In this document: piece by piece, positions 1 through 8,765 of the stretch
How positions within the stretch are numbered: position 1 is the first letter of the stretch
Layout of the letters: each line of letters begins with the position of its first letter
Source: Prado023 sp964418695
GTDB taxonomy: Bacteria; Actinomycetota; Actinomycetes; S36-B12; CAIYMF01
Direction of reading: 5' to 3'
Length of the DNA: 64,000 nucleotides
Assembly: GCA_964418695.1 (NCBI GenBank)
Contig: CAYQMN010000011.1
Span: forward strand, 36,420-100,419
Translations under genes and position numbers: made by a program
Notes under the pieces: generated by a model
Told to the model about the DNA's origin: nothing
Seen by the model: the letters and a program-made list of their open reading frames with translations, nothing else
Database searches by the model: none

Positions 1-1712
1 AGCTGGGACAGGACGATCTCGGCGTACGTCGGGCAGTCGTCCATCAGGTGCTCGTGGGTGCCTATGCCGACCAGTCGGCCCTCGTCGAGCACCAGGATCT
101 GCTCCGCGTGCCGGATGCTGGACACGCGCTGAGCGACCACGATCATCGCGGCGTCGCGGGTGGGCTCGCGCAGCGCCGCGCGCAGCCGGGCGTCCGTCGC
201 GTAGTCCAGGGCCGAGAACGAGTCGTCGAAGATGTAGACGCCAGGGTGGCGGACCAGGGCGCGCGCGATCGCCAGGCGCTGGCGCTGCCCACCGGAGACG
301 TTGACCCCGCCCTGCTCGATGGGCGCCTCGACCCCCTCCGGCAGCGCCCGCACGAAGTCCGCGCCCTGGGCGGTCTCCAGCGCGCTCCAGATCTGCTCGT
401 CGGTGGCCTGCGGGGCGCCGAAGCGCAGGTTGTCCGAGATCGCGCCCGAGAACAGGAACGCCTTCTGCGGCACCAGGCCGATCGAGGCCCAGAGCTCCTG
501 CCGGTCGCGCTTGCGCACGTCGACCCCGTCGACCAGGACCGTGCCCCCGGTCACGTCGTAGAGCCGGGGGATCAGGTTGACCAGGGTGGTCTTGCCCGAG
601 CCGGTCGAGCCGATGATCGCGGTGGTCTGGCCGGGCCGGGCGACGAACGAGATGCCGCTGAGCACCGGGTCGGCCGCGCCCGGGTAGCGGAACTCGACGT
701 CGCGGAACTCGACCGTCCCGCGCTGGGCCGGGTCGGCGGGCTGCGCGACGGCCGGGTCCTCGATCTGCGGGTGCACGTCCAGCACCTCGCAGACGCGGTC
801 GGCCGAGGCGGACGCGCGCGGCCATTGGGCCAGCACCATCGTGGCCATCATCACCGACATGAGGACCTGCATGAGGTAGGCCAGGAACGCGAACAGGTTG
901 CCCACCGGCATCGCGCCGGAGGCCACCCGATGCCCGCCGAACCACACGACGGCCACGCTGGACATGTTGATGATGATCATCAGCGCCGGCATGAGGATCG
1001 CGAAGATCCGGTTCACCCGCAGCGTGGTGTCGGTCAGGTCGACGTTCGCCTTGTCGAAGCGCTCCTCCTCCAGCCGTGTGCGCACGAATGCGCGGATCAC
1101 GCGGATGCCGGTGAGGTTCTCGCGCAGCACCAGGTTGATGTGGTCGATCTTGACCTGCATCGCCCGGAACAGCGGGATCGCGCGGACCATGATGAGCCCG
1201 ATCACCACCACCATGACCGGCACGATGATGAGCAGCAGCAGCGACAGCGGCGCGTCCTGCCGGATCGCCATGAAGAACGCCCCGACGGCGGTCAGCGGGG
1301 CGGTGATCATGATGGTCATCGCCATCTGGGTGAACATCTGGATCTGCTGGATGTCGTTGGTGTTGCGCGTGATCAGCGAGGGCGCGCCGATCTCGTGGAT
1401 CTCGCGCATCGAGAACGTCTGCACCTTGGCAAACAGGGCGGCGCGCATGTCCCGGCCGCTGGACATCGCGGTACGCGACGCGAAGTAGACCCCCACGATC
1501 GACACGATCGCCACGGCCAGGGCGACGACCATCATCCAGGCGCCCACGCGCAGGATGTAGCCGGTGTCGCCCGTGGCCACGCCGTTGTTGATGATGTCGG
1601 CGTTGAGCGCAGGCAGGTACAGGCTGCCCAGAACCTGCAGCACCAGCAGCACCACGACGAGAGCCAGATCGCGCTTGTAGGGGGCCAGGAAGACCCTCAG
1701 GAGGCTGAACAC
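1..1712 (-). CDS. ABC exporter, fused membrane-ATPase subunit (3' end missing)
   Basis: Translating the minus strand gives a type I ABC exporter half-transporter of the LmrA/MsbA kind, cut by the window start. The N-terminal 300 or so residues hold the six-helix membrane domain. The ATPase domain follows with Walker A GSTGSGKTT, a Q-loop (GLVPQKAFLFSG), the signature VSGGQRQR, Walker B VYIFDD and the switch region VAQR. The usual H-loop histidine is read here as Gln (VAQRVSS), a substitution seen in the degenerate half of heterodimeric exporters; a partner gene would lie beyond base 1. I chose the GTG at 1712 because MFSLLRVFLAPYKRD fits family N-termini; an in-frame GTG at 1742 is possible. 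The substrate cannot be told from sequence. Confidence 0.88.
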   Translation of the reverse strand, partial: MFSLLRVFLAPYKRDLALVVVLLVLQVLGSLYLPALNADIINNGVATGDTGYILRVGAWMMVVALAVAIVSIVGVYFASRTAMSSGRDMRAALFAKVQTFSMREIHEIGAPSLITRNTNDIQQIQMFTQMAMTIMITAPLTAVGAFFMAIRQDAPLSLLLLIIVPVMVVVIGLIMVRAIPLFRAMQVKIDHINLVLRENLTGIRVIRAFVRTRLEEERFDKANVDLTDTTLRVNRIFAILMPALMIIINMSSVAVVWFGGHRVASGAMPVGNLFAFLAYLMQVLMSVMMATMVLAQWPRASASADRVCEVLDVHPQIEDPAVAQPADPAQRGTVEFRDVEFRYPGAADPVLSGISFVARPGQTTAIIGSTGSGKTTLVNLIPRLYDVTGGTVLVDGVDVRKRDRQELWASIGLVPQKAFLFSGAISDNLRFGAPQATDEQIWSALETAQGADFVRALPEGVEAPIEQGGVNVSGGQRQRLAIARALVRHPGVYIFDDSFSALDYATDARLRAALREPTRDAAMIVVAQRVSSIRHAEQILVLDEGRLVGIGTHEHLMDDCPTYAEIVLSQ

Positions 1713-1899
1713 GCGCGCGACCCTACGCCCGCGGGACGACACGCGCCCGGCATCGGCGAGGTCGTAGCGACGGACCGGCCGGGTGACCCCGCACGGCCTG
1801 CACCCGCCGGCCGCATACTGGCCCGGCCCCCGCCGGCCGCATCCCGCACGAGACCACGAGCGGATGGCCCCGGCGGGCCGTGGCGCGCACACTGGGGGC

Positions 1900-2118
1900 A
1901 TGTGCCGCAGCATCCAGACCCTCCGCCCGCCCTTCCACGACGAGCCGACGCCCGAGGAGGTCCGCGCCGCCGCGCTGCAGTACGTGCGCAAGGTGAGCGG
2001 CTTCCGGCAGCCCGCGCCGCACAACGCGGAGGCGTTCAACACCGCGGTCGACGAGATCGCCCAGGCGACCCAGCGGATGCTCGGCGGGCTGGTCGTGCGA
2101 GGCTCCGCGTCCACCTGA
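1900..2118 (+). CDS. DUF2277 family small protein
   Basis: This 72-residue protein begins MCRSIQTLRPPF and contains the family pattern AALQYVRKVSGF followed by a helix ending in AVDEIAQATQRML. That matches DUF2277, a short family of unknown function common in actinomycetes. The longer upstream reading frame is not needed: the ATG at 1900 follows GGGGGC and coincides with the conserved N-terminus. It stands alone, 187 bases beyond the divergent exporter start and 45 bases before the copper operator. Confidence 0.75.
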   Translation: MCRSIQTLRPPFHDEPTPEEVRAAALQYVRKVSGFRQPAPHNAEAFNTAVDEIAQATQRMLGGLVVRGSAST

Positions 2119-2163
2119 GCGGGATCGGCGCCCCCAGCCGGGCCCGCGGCTCAAGCTGGCGGG

Positions 2164-2180
2164 ATACCCCCTGTGGGTAT
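2164..2180 (+). promoter_or_regulatory. CsoR-type copper operator
   Basis: ATACCCCCTGTGGGTAT is an inverted repeat (ATACCC-N5-GGGTAT) matching the known CsoR operator class. It lies immediately before csoR, so copper-free CsoR bound here would block its own operon with copA. Confidence 0.8.
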
Positions 2181-2192
2181 ATGGTGGCGGGC

Positions 2193-2483
2193 ATGGACCA
2201 CACCTCCCCCGGGTATGCCGAGAACCGTGAGGCCGTGCAGCGCAGACTGCGGCGCATCGAGGGCCAGATCCGCGGACTCCAGCGGATGGTCGACGAGGAC
2301 ACCTACTGCATCGACGTGCTGACCCAGGTCTCCGCGGCGACGCGCGCGCTGGAGTCCGTCGCGCTGCTGCTGCTCGACGAGCACCTCAACCACTGCGTCG
2401 CGCACGCGGTGGCCAGTGGCGACAGCGCCGACGAGAAGATCAAGGAAGCGTCCGCCGCCATCGCGAGGCTGGTGCGCTCATGA
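2193..2483 (+). CDS. csoR: copper-sensing repressor CsoR
   Basis: A 96-residue all-helical metal sensor of the CsoR/RcnR family. The Cu(I) ligands are Cys39 (TYCIDVL), His64 and Cys68 (EHLNHC), with the same 25 and 4 residue spacing as Mycobacterium tuberculosis CsoR (Cys36, His61, Cys65). Apo-CsoR represses and copper binding releases DNA. The start is ambiguous: ATG at 2181 abuts the operator, while ATG at 2193 (MDHTSP) has GGCGGGC upstream, so I prefer 2193. It overlaps copA by four bases (ATGA), so the two are co-translated. Confidence 0.92.
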   Translation: MDHTSPGYAENREAVQRRLRRIEGQIRGLQRMVDEDTYCIDVLTQVSAATRALESVALLLLDEHLNHCVAHAVASGDSADEKIKEASAAIARLVRS

Positions 2484-5137
2484 CCGGGACCCAGACCGAC
2501 CCGGCCCCCGCCCGGGAGGTCCAGCTCGTCATCGGTGGGATGACCTGCTCCTCGTGCGCGGCTCGGGTCGAGCGCAAGCTCAACCGGATGCCGGGCGTCG
2601 AGGCGAGCGTCAACTTCGCCACCGAGCGGGCGCGCGTGCGGCTGCCCGACGGGACCGGGATCGAGGACGCGATCGCCACCGTGCGCTCGACGGGCTACAC
2701 CGCCGCGCCGGCCCCGTCGCGGTTCGTCAGTGCTGCCCCACCGCCGTCGGGCATCGCCGATCCGCCTGCGACGCCACCCTTGGCCACGCCGCCCCCTTCC
2801 CCGTCCGCTGCCGCGGGGCCCGAGCTGCTCGGGATGCCCACGTTCGGCGCTCCCCCGGCCGCCGAGTCCGATGCCCCCACCGGGCAGGCCGGCCAGGCCC
2901 CTGAGCGGATCGACCCTTCGCCTGATCGGGCCCCCCGGCCCGGCAACCCCGGCGCGACCCCCGCCGGGCCGACCCACCCGCCGGTCGAGCCCCCCGAGAC
3001 CCGGGCTCCTGACGCTGCGCACGGTCGCAGCCACCCTCCGGTCGAGCCTGTCCAGACCGACACCGACCACGCCCATCCCTCGGTCCAGACCCGCGACCAC
3101 GGCGCTGCCCACGATCACGACTCCGACGGTGGGGCGCACGACCACGGGGACCTCGACGACCTGCGCCAGCGCCTGGTCGTCAGCGCGATCCTGACCGTGC
3201 CGGTCGTCCTGCTGTCGATGATCCCCGCGCTGCAGTTCGACTACTGGCAGTGGGCCGCCCTCACGCTGGCCTCGCCGGTGGTCGTGTGGGGCGCGTGGCC
3301 GTTCCACCGCGCCACCCTCGTCAACGCCCGGCACCGGGCCGTCACGATGGACACCCTCATCAGCCTCGGCGTGACGGCGGCCTACGTGTGGTCGCTGTGG
3401 GCGCTGTTCCTGGGCGGCGCCGGGATGCCCGGGATGCACATGACCCTCACCCTGTTCGGCGCCCCGGACGATGCGATGCCGCACGTCTACCTGGAGACCG
3501 CCTCGGCCGTCACCACGTTCCTGCTGCTCGGCCGCTACCTGGAGCTGCGCGCCAAGCGCCGCTCGGGCGAGGCGCTGCGCGCGCTGATCGAGCTGGGCGC
3601 CAAGGATGTCGCCGTGCTGCGCGACGGCTCCGAGCACCGCATCCCGGTCGGCGAGCTGCGGGTGGGCGACCGGTTCGTCGTGCGCCCGGGCGAGAAGCTC
3701 GCGACCGACGGGACCGTCGAGAGCGGGACCTCCGCGATCGACGCCTCGCTGCTGACCGGCGAGTCGGTGCCCGTCGAGGTCGGCCCCGGGGACGCCGTCG
3801 TGGGTGCGACCGTCAACGCCGGCGGCCGGCTGGTCGTGCGCGCGACCCGGGTCGGCGCCGACACCCAGCTGGCGCACATGGCCCGGCTGGTCGAGGAGGC
3901 CCAGTCCGGCAAGGCGCCCGTGCAGCGGCTGGCCGACCGGATCTCGCTGGTGTTCGTGCCGGTCGTGATGGTGCTCAGCGTGCTCACGCTGGTCGGCTGG
4001 CTGGCGACGGGGCACTCGACCCAGGAGGCGTTCACCGCCGCGGTCGCCGTGCTCATCATCGCCTGCCCGTGCGCGCTCGGGCTGGCCACGCCGATCGCGC
4101 TGCTGGTCGGCACCGGCCGCGGGGCGCAGCTGGGCATCCTGATCCGCGGGCCTGAGGTGCTGGAGTCCACGCGGCGCGCGAACACCGTCGTCCTGGACAA
4201 GACCGGGACGCTGACCACCGGCCGGATGTCCGTGGTCGCGGTCGACCCCGCGCCGGGTCAGGACCGCGACGAGCTGCTGCGGCTGGCCGCGGCCGTCGAG
4301 TCCGGGTCCGAGCATCCGATCGGCGCGGCGATCGTCGCTGCCGGGCAGAGTGCGCGGCGCCGGCCGCTGCCCGAGGTCGAGGGTTTCACCGCAACTGCCG
4401 GCCTGGGCGTGCAGGCAGTCATCGAGGGTCATCACGTGGTCGCCGGGCGCCCGTCGTGGCTGGCCGACGAGTGGGCCCTGCCCCCCACGCCCGAGCTCGG
4501 GGCGGCCGCCGACGCCGCGGAGGCGCGCGGGCGCACCGCCGTCGCGGTGGCCTGGGACGGCGCGCTGCGCGGGATCGTCGAGGTGGCCGACACGCTCAAG
4601 CCGTCGGCGGCCATCGCAGTCGGCGAGCTGCGCGGGCTGGGCCTGGAGCCGGTGCTGCTGACCGGCGACAACGAGCGGGCCGCCCGCACGATCGCCGGCG
4701 AGGTGGGGATCGACCGGGTGATCGCCGGCGTCCTGCCCGCGGGCAAGGTCCAGGCCGTGCGCGAGCTCTGCGCGCAGGGCCGGGTGGTCGCGATGGTCGG
4801 CGACGGGGTCAACGACGCCGCGGCACTGGCCACCGCCGACCTCGGGATCGCGATGGGCTCGGGCAGCGACGTGGCGATCGCCGCGGCCGACCTCACCCTG
4901 GTGCGGTCCGACCCGCGGGCGGCCGTCGACGCGATCCGGCTGTCGCGGCGCACGCTGCGGACCATCCAGGGCAATCTGTTCTGGGCGTTCGCCTACAACG
5001 TGGCGGCGATCCCGGCGGCGATGGCGGGGCTGCTCAACCCGCTGCTGGCGGGCGCGGCCATGGCGTTCTCGTCGGTGTTCGTGGTGACCAACAGCCTGCG
5101 CCTGCGCCGCTTCCGCAGCGTCATGCAGGGCGGGTGA
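2480..5137 (+). CDS. copA: copper-exporting P1B-type ATPase
   Basis: This 885-residue protein exports Cu(I) across the cytoplasmic membrane. In order: one N-terminal heavy-metal domain with GMTCSSCA (Cys23, Cys26); a long Pro/Ala-rich linker (about residues 75-195) ending in a His/Asp-rich stretch (about 205-225); membrane helices; the phosphatase-loop TGES; the ion-site CPC near residue 529; the phosphorylation motif DKTGT near 573; the nucleotide-domain SEHPIG; and TGDN and GDGVNDAAAL. It starts inside the csoR stop, so it shares the CsoR operator. The linker is much longer than in typical one-domain CopA proteins; its histidines may bind copper, which is inference. Confidence 0.95.
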   Translation: MTGTQTDPAPAREVQLVIGGMTCSSCAARVERKLNRMPGVEASVNFATERARVRLPDGTGIEDAIATVRSTGYTAAPAPSRFVSAAPPPSGIADPPATPPLATPPPSPSAAAGPELLGMPTFGAPPAAESDAPTGQAGQAPERIDPSPDRAPRPGNPGATPAGPTHPPVEPPETRAPDAAHGRSHPPVEPVQTDTDHAHPSVQTRDHGAAHDHDSDGGAHDHGDLDDLRQRLVVSAILTVPVVLLSMIPALQFDYWQWAALTLASPVVVWGAWPFHRATLVNARHRAVTMDTLISLGVTAAYVWSLWALFLGGAGMPGMHMTLTLFGAPDDAMPHVYLETASAVTTFLLLGRYLELRAKRRSGEALRALIELGAKDVAVLRDGSEHRIPVGELRVGDRFVVRPGEKLATDGTVESGTSAIDASLLTGESVPVEVGPGDAVVGATVNAGGRLVVRATRVGADTQLAHMARLVEEAQSGKAPVQRLADRISLVFVPVVMVLSVLTLVGWLATGHSTQEAFTAAVAVLIIACPCALGLATPIALLVGTGRGAQLGILIRGPEVLESTRRANTVVLDKTGTLTTGRMSVVAVDPAPGQDRDELLRLAAAVESGSEHPIGAAIVAAGQSARRRPLPEVEGFTATAGLGVQAVIEGHHVVAGRPSWLADEWALPPTPELGAAADAAEARGRTAVAVAWDGALRGIVEVADTLKPSAAIAVGELRGLGLEPVLLTGDNERAARTIAGEVGIDRVIAGVLPAGKVQAVRELCAQGRVVAMVGDGVNDAAALATADLGIAMGSGSDVAIAAADLTLVRSDPRAAVDAIRLSRRTLRTIQGNLFWAFAYNVAAIPAAMAGLLNPLLAGAAMAFSSVFVVTNSLRLRRFRSVMQGG

Positions 5138-5193
5138 TCGCAGGACGGGTGATCGGCGCGGACGGGTGCTCGGTCCGTTGGTCCTCAGATCGG

Positions 5194-5233
5194 CCCGCGT
5201 TCGGGTGATCTGCTCACGCTTTCCGAACGCGGG
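5194..5233. terminator. hairpin terminator between copA and the ABC-2 operon
   Basis: A perfect 11-bp stem, CCCGCGTTCGG with CCGAACGCGGG, encloses an 18-base loop between the convergent copA and ABC permease genes. No strong U-tract follows, as is usual in high-GC actinomycetes. It could serve both strands. Confidence 0.6.
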
Positions 5234-5320
5234 CGGATCACCTGAGCCGCGGACGCTCGGCACCGCGAACACCTGGGCCGAGCGGGTCACCCGGGCCGAG
5301 CGACCGGCTGGCGCCGGTCG

Positions 5321-6154
5321 TCAGCCGATGTCGCGGCGGAAGGTCGTGAACCGGCCGATCGCCACCAGCACGACCGCGTATCCCGCCAGGACCAGGCCGC
5401 CCTGCCAGGGCTCGAGCAGCTCGGCCAGCCCCGACGCCGCGTAGAAGCTGGTGCCCACGATCGCCTCGCCCGCCGCCCCGGGCAGCAGCTTGGCCAGGCC
5501 CTCCGTCACGTCGAACTGGGCGAACAGCAGCCGCAGGATCGGCTCCACGAACTGGGTGAACCCGATGAGCACCACGATCGCCGCGACCTGGTTGGTGAGC
5601 ACCGATCCGAACCCGACCCCGACCAGGGCCCACAGCACCAGCCCGACGACGCACAGCGCCCCGGCCCGCAGCACCTCCGGGTCGGTCAGCATCGTCGGCT
5701 CGCCGAGGATCGCCAGCGTCACCGCACCGGGCAGGATCGTGGCCAGCACGCCCGCGATCCCGACGGCCAACGCGAACGGCAGCACCGCGACCAGCTTCAT
5801 CGCCAGCACGCGCCCGCGGCGCGGGTCGGCGAGCAGGGTCGGGGTGATGGTGCGATGCCGGAACTCGCTGGTGACCCCGAAGGCGCCGAGCGCAGCGGGG
5901 AACGCGTAGCCCAGCGACACCGCCAGCGTGTAGACGGTCAGCGCGACCTGCAGCGGCGACAGCTCGATCGCGCCGTCCGAGCCGAGCGGGTTGCCCCCGG
6001 CCCCGGCCTCGGCGGCCTGGCGGGCGGTGGTCACCACCGTGAACGCCATGACGACGCCGAGGAAGACCATGTAGGCCGCGAAGCTGCCGGCCACGATCCA
6101 CCAGGTCCGGGTGGTCGCGATCTTGCGCAGCTCGCTGCGCAGCGTGGCGATCAC
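5321..6154 (-). CDS. ABC-2 type transporter permease
   Basis: This 277-residue integral membrane protein has about six hydrophobic segments and the ABC-2 feature SEFRHRTITPTLL between helices. It begins IATLRSELRKIATTRTWW, typical of permeases paired with a separate ATPase. GTG at 6154 overlaps the stop of the ATPase gene by four bases (GTGA), so the two subunits are made together. The likely role is export of a drug, lipid or antibiotic, but the substrate is unknown. The long overlapping frame covering both genes is a shadow. Confidence 0.88.
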   Translation of the reverse strand: MIATLRSELRKIATTRTWWIVAGSFAAYMVFLGVVMAFTVVTTARQAAEAGAGGNPLGSDGAIELSPLQVALTVYTLAVSLGYAFPAALGAFGVTSEFRHRTITPTLLADPRRGRVLAMKLVAVLPFALAVGIAGVLATILPGAVTLAILGEPTMLTDPEVLRAGALCVVGLVLWALVGVGFGSVLTNQVAAIVVLIGFTQFVEPILRLLFAQFDVTEGLAKLLPGAAGEAIVGTSFYAASGLAELLEPWQGGLVLAGYAVVLVAIGRFTTFRRDIG

Positions 6155-7251
6155 GGCCGTCCCTCCGGCTGCTGCGGTCCGCCGCCAGGCAGCCCCGGCG
6201 GGGATCCCCCCGGAGCGCCCAGCCCACCCGATGCCCCCGGCCCACCCGGTACTGCCGGCCCACCCGATGCCCCCGGCCCGATCGGCGCTCCCGGCCCGCC
6301 GCCCGGCTGCGCGGCCGGGCCCTCGGTGAGCTGCAGGAACAGCGCCTCCAGGCTGGTGCCGGCCGGGGCCAGCTCGTGCAGCTGCAACCCGCGTGCGAAC
6401 GCGGTCGCCCCCACCTGCGCCGGCACGCGATCGTGGACCAGCACCCGGCCCGCCGCCAGCCACTGCGCCTGCCCGGACCAGCCGGACTGCTCGACCAGCG
6501 CCCGCAGCCCCGCCACATCCGGACTCGCGACCCGCACGGCCGGGCGCGCCAACGCCTCCAGCTGCGCAAGCGAGGACGCGTGGACCAGCCGTCCGCGCGC
6601 GATGATCACCACGTCGTCGACGGTCTGCTCCACCTCCGAGAGCACATGGCTGGAGACCAGGACCGTGCGGCCCTGCCCGGCCAGGTACCTCAGGAACCGG
6701 CGCAGCCACGCGATCCCCTCGGGGTCCAGCCCGTTGGCCGGCTCGTCGAGCAGCAGCACCTGCGGGTCGCCGAGCAGGGCCATCGCCAGCGCGAGCCGCT
6801 GGCGCATCCCCATCGAGAACCCGCCGACCCGGCGCCGCGCGGCATCGGCCAGCCCGACCATCTCCAGGACCTCGTCGCAGCGGCGGTCGGCGACGCCGAG
6901 CTGGGGGGCGTAGACCCGCAGGTGGTCGCGCGCGTTGCGCCCGGGATGGAACGAGGCCGCCTCCAGCGCCGCCCCGACCTCGGCCGCCGGGCTCGGCCGG
7001 GAGGGGTACGGCCGCCCGCCGATGGTGGCGGTCCCCGTGTCGGGCGTGGCCAGGCCGAGCAGCATCCGCAGCGTCGTGGTCTTGCCCGCGCCGTTGGGCC
7101 CGAGGAAGCCGGTGACCCGGCCGGGCTGCACGGAGAAGCTGAGCTGGTCCACGGCCAGGACCGACCCGAACCGCTTGCTCAGGCCGACGACCTCGATGAC
7201 GCCCCGGGCGGGGTCGAACCCTGGAACGGCCGCTGCTGCACTCCCAGACAT
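6151..7251 (-). CDS. ABC transporter ATP-binding protein with Gly-Pro-rich tail
   Basis: This 366-residue ATPase of the drug/ABC-2 class shows Walker A GPNGAGKTT, the signature FSMGMRQR, Walker B VLLLDEPANGLDPEG and switch His SSH. It forms one operon with the permease that follows. The last 50 or so residues are a collagen-like Gly/Pro/Ala run (GGPGAPIGPGASGGPAVPGG), which is not part of the ATPase fold and is rare in this family. Similar low-complexity inserts occur in the PucR-like and MMPL genes in this window. Confidence 0.9.
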   Translation of the reverse strand: MSGSAAAAVPGFDPARGVIEVVGLSKRFGSVLAVDQLSFSVQPGRVTGFLGPNGAGKTTTLRMLLGLATPDTGTATIGGRPYPSRPSPAAEVGAALEAASFHPGRNARDHLRVYAPQLGVADRRCDEVLEMVGLADAARRRVGGFSMGMRQRLALAMALLGDPQVLLLDEPANGLDPEGIAWLRRFLRYLAGQGRTVLVSSHVLSEVEQTVDDVVIIARGRLVHASSLAQLEALARPAVRVASPDVAGLRALVEQSGWSGQAQWLAAGRVLVHDRVPAQVGATAFARGLQLHELAPAGTSLEALFLQLTEGPAAQPGGGPGAPIGPGASGGPAVPGGPGASGGLGAPGGSPPGLPGGGPQQPEGRP

Positions 7252-7362
7252 GCCTCAACCCTGCCAGAGCGCCGAATCCGAACCGCGACCCGCCTGACTC
7301 TCCTCAGACGAGTGAAGGGTCAGCGCTGGTCGTGCGCGCAGACCTGCGCAGAACGGACACAG

Positions 7363-7402
7363 ACCTGCGCGAAAGGGACACAGAGGTCCGTTTCGCGCAG
7401 GT
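7363..7402. repeat. intergenic palindrome, copy 1 (probable terminator)
   Basis: ACCTGCGCGAAA and TTTCGCGCAGGT form a perfect 12-bp stem around an inner GGAC/GTCC stem. It lies just past the desaturase stop. A very similar palindrome occurs at 17995-18038. Upstream, 21-bp direct repeats (GACCTGCGCAGAACGGACACA and a variant) run from about 7341. Confidence 0.6.
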
Positions 7403-7423
7403 CCGCGGGAGGCGCCCTGCAGG

Positions 7424-8605
7424 TCAGGCTGCCAGCTCGCCCGCCGACGGCTCGGCAGCCGGCCTCGGGGTCCGGTTGAACCGGCCGCCGAAGTCGTTGG
7501 GCAGCGAGAGCCGGAAGACCTTGCGCCAGGCCGAGGCGACCTGCTTGGGCAGCGGGCCGGTCACGTACGGCAGGTCGTAGCGGTCGAAGAGGTCGCGGAT
7601 GCGCGGGGCGATCTTCTGGTACTGGGTGCTGGGCATGTCCGGGAACAGGTGGTGCTCGATCTGGAACGACAGGTTCCCGGTCATCATGTGCATCGCCTTG
7701 CCGCCGGAGATGTTGGCCGCCCCGACCATCTGGCGCACGTACCACTCCCCCTTGGTCTCGCCCTCGATCGAGGTCTTCGAGAAGGTGGCCACGCCCTCGG
7801 GGAAGTGCCCGCACATGATCACCGAGTGCGTCCACAGGTTGCGCACGAGGTTGGAGACGGCGGTCGCGGTCAGCGTCGCGAGGAACGCCGGCACGATGTT
7901 CCACGGGTTGACCACGGCGGCCAGACCCGGGGTGACCAGGTAGTCCTTGCGGATCTGCCTGCCGATCTTGCGGCCCACCTTGCGCAGGTCGTTCTTGAAC
8001 GCCTCGTCGACCTTCTTGCGACGCTTGTAGTACTTGCCGAGCTCGAGGTCGTAGGCCGCGATCCCGTACTCGAAGAAGCAGGCGTTGATGAAGTTCCACA
8101 GCGGCTGCCCCAGGCAGGCCGGGCTCCACCGCTGGTCCTCATCGACGCGCATGATCCCGTAGCCGAGGTCGTTGTCCTTGCCGACCACGTTCGTGTACCG
8201 GTGGTGGATCTCGTTGTGCGAGTGCTTCCACATCTCGGCCGGCGCGACGTTGTCCCACTCCCAGGTGGTGGAGTGGATCTGCGGGTCCCGCATCCAGTCC
8301 CACTGGCCGTGCAGGATGTTGTGGCCGATCTCCATGTTCTCCAGGATCTTGGCCACCGAGAGCCCCGCGGTGCCCAGCACCCAGGCCGGCGGGAACCACG
8401 CGAACAGCAGCACGCCGCGTGAGGACAGCTCGAGGATCCGCTGGGCCTTGATGACGGTGCGGATGTACTGCGCGTCCTTCTCGCCCAGGCCGGCGAAGAC
8501 CTCGGCGCGGATCTGGTCGAGCTCCTCGCCGATGGCCTCGATGTCGGCCGGCGTCAGGTGGGCGACGGGGTTGTCGGAGTCGGGCTTCTTCTGGATGACG
8601 GTCAC
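7424..8605 (-). CDS. membrane fatty-acid desaturase, DesA3-like
   Basis: This 393-residue acyl-lipid/acyl-CoA desaturase carries the three histidine boxes of the di-iron membrane family: GHNILHGQW, HSHNEIHH and QIEHHLFP. Overall it resembles mycobacterial DesA3 (Rv3229c), a delta-9 stearoyl-CoA desaturase that makes oleate for membrane lipids. Hydrophobic stretches lie between the boxes. The gene upstream encodes an oxidoreductase of the Rv3230c type, the known electron donor of DesA3. The 160-base gap between the two holds short GC-rich repeats, so they may or may not share a transcript. Confidence 0.9.
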   Translation of the reverse strand: MTVIQKKPDSDNPVAHLTPADIEAIGEELDQIRAEVFAGLGEKDAQYIRTVIKAQRILELSSRGVLLFAWFPPAWVLGTAGLSVAKILENMEIGHNILHGQWDWMRDPQIHSTTWEWDNVAPAEMWKHSHNEIHHRYTNVVGKDNDLGYGIMRVDEDQRWSPACLGQPLWNFINACFFEYGIAAYDLELGKYYKRRKKVDEAFKNDLRKVGRKIGRQIRKDYLVTPGLAAVVNPWNIVPAFLATLTATAVSNLVRNLWTHSVIMCGHFPEGVATFSKTSIEGETKGEWYVRQMVGAANISGGKAMHMMTGNLSFQIEHHLFPDMPSTQYQKIAPRIRDLFDRYDLPYVTGPLPKQVASAWRKVFRLSLPNDFGGRFNRTPRPAAEPSAGELAA

Positions 8606-8765
8606 GGGGGCTCCTTGCCGGAGATGGGGCGGAAGAGGTCGGGATTCGGGGCGGGCTCTGGTTCGGGGCGGGCTCTGGGTTCGGGATCTTGGGGCGGTCT
8701 CGCGGTCGGGGGTTCGGGGCCTCTCTCAAGGGGCCGGGGCCTGGCGTGCGGCCGGCGGCGCGGGG

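Noticed and set aside
48..2483. An 811-residue plus-strand frame
   Set aside because: It is mostly the antisense of the ABC exporter gene with biased His/Arg/Asp content. Only its last 96 codons are real (csoR).
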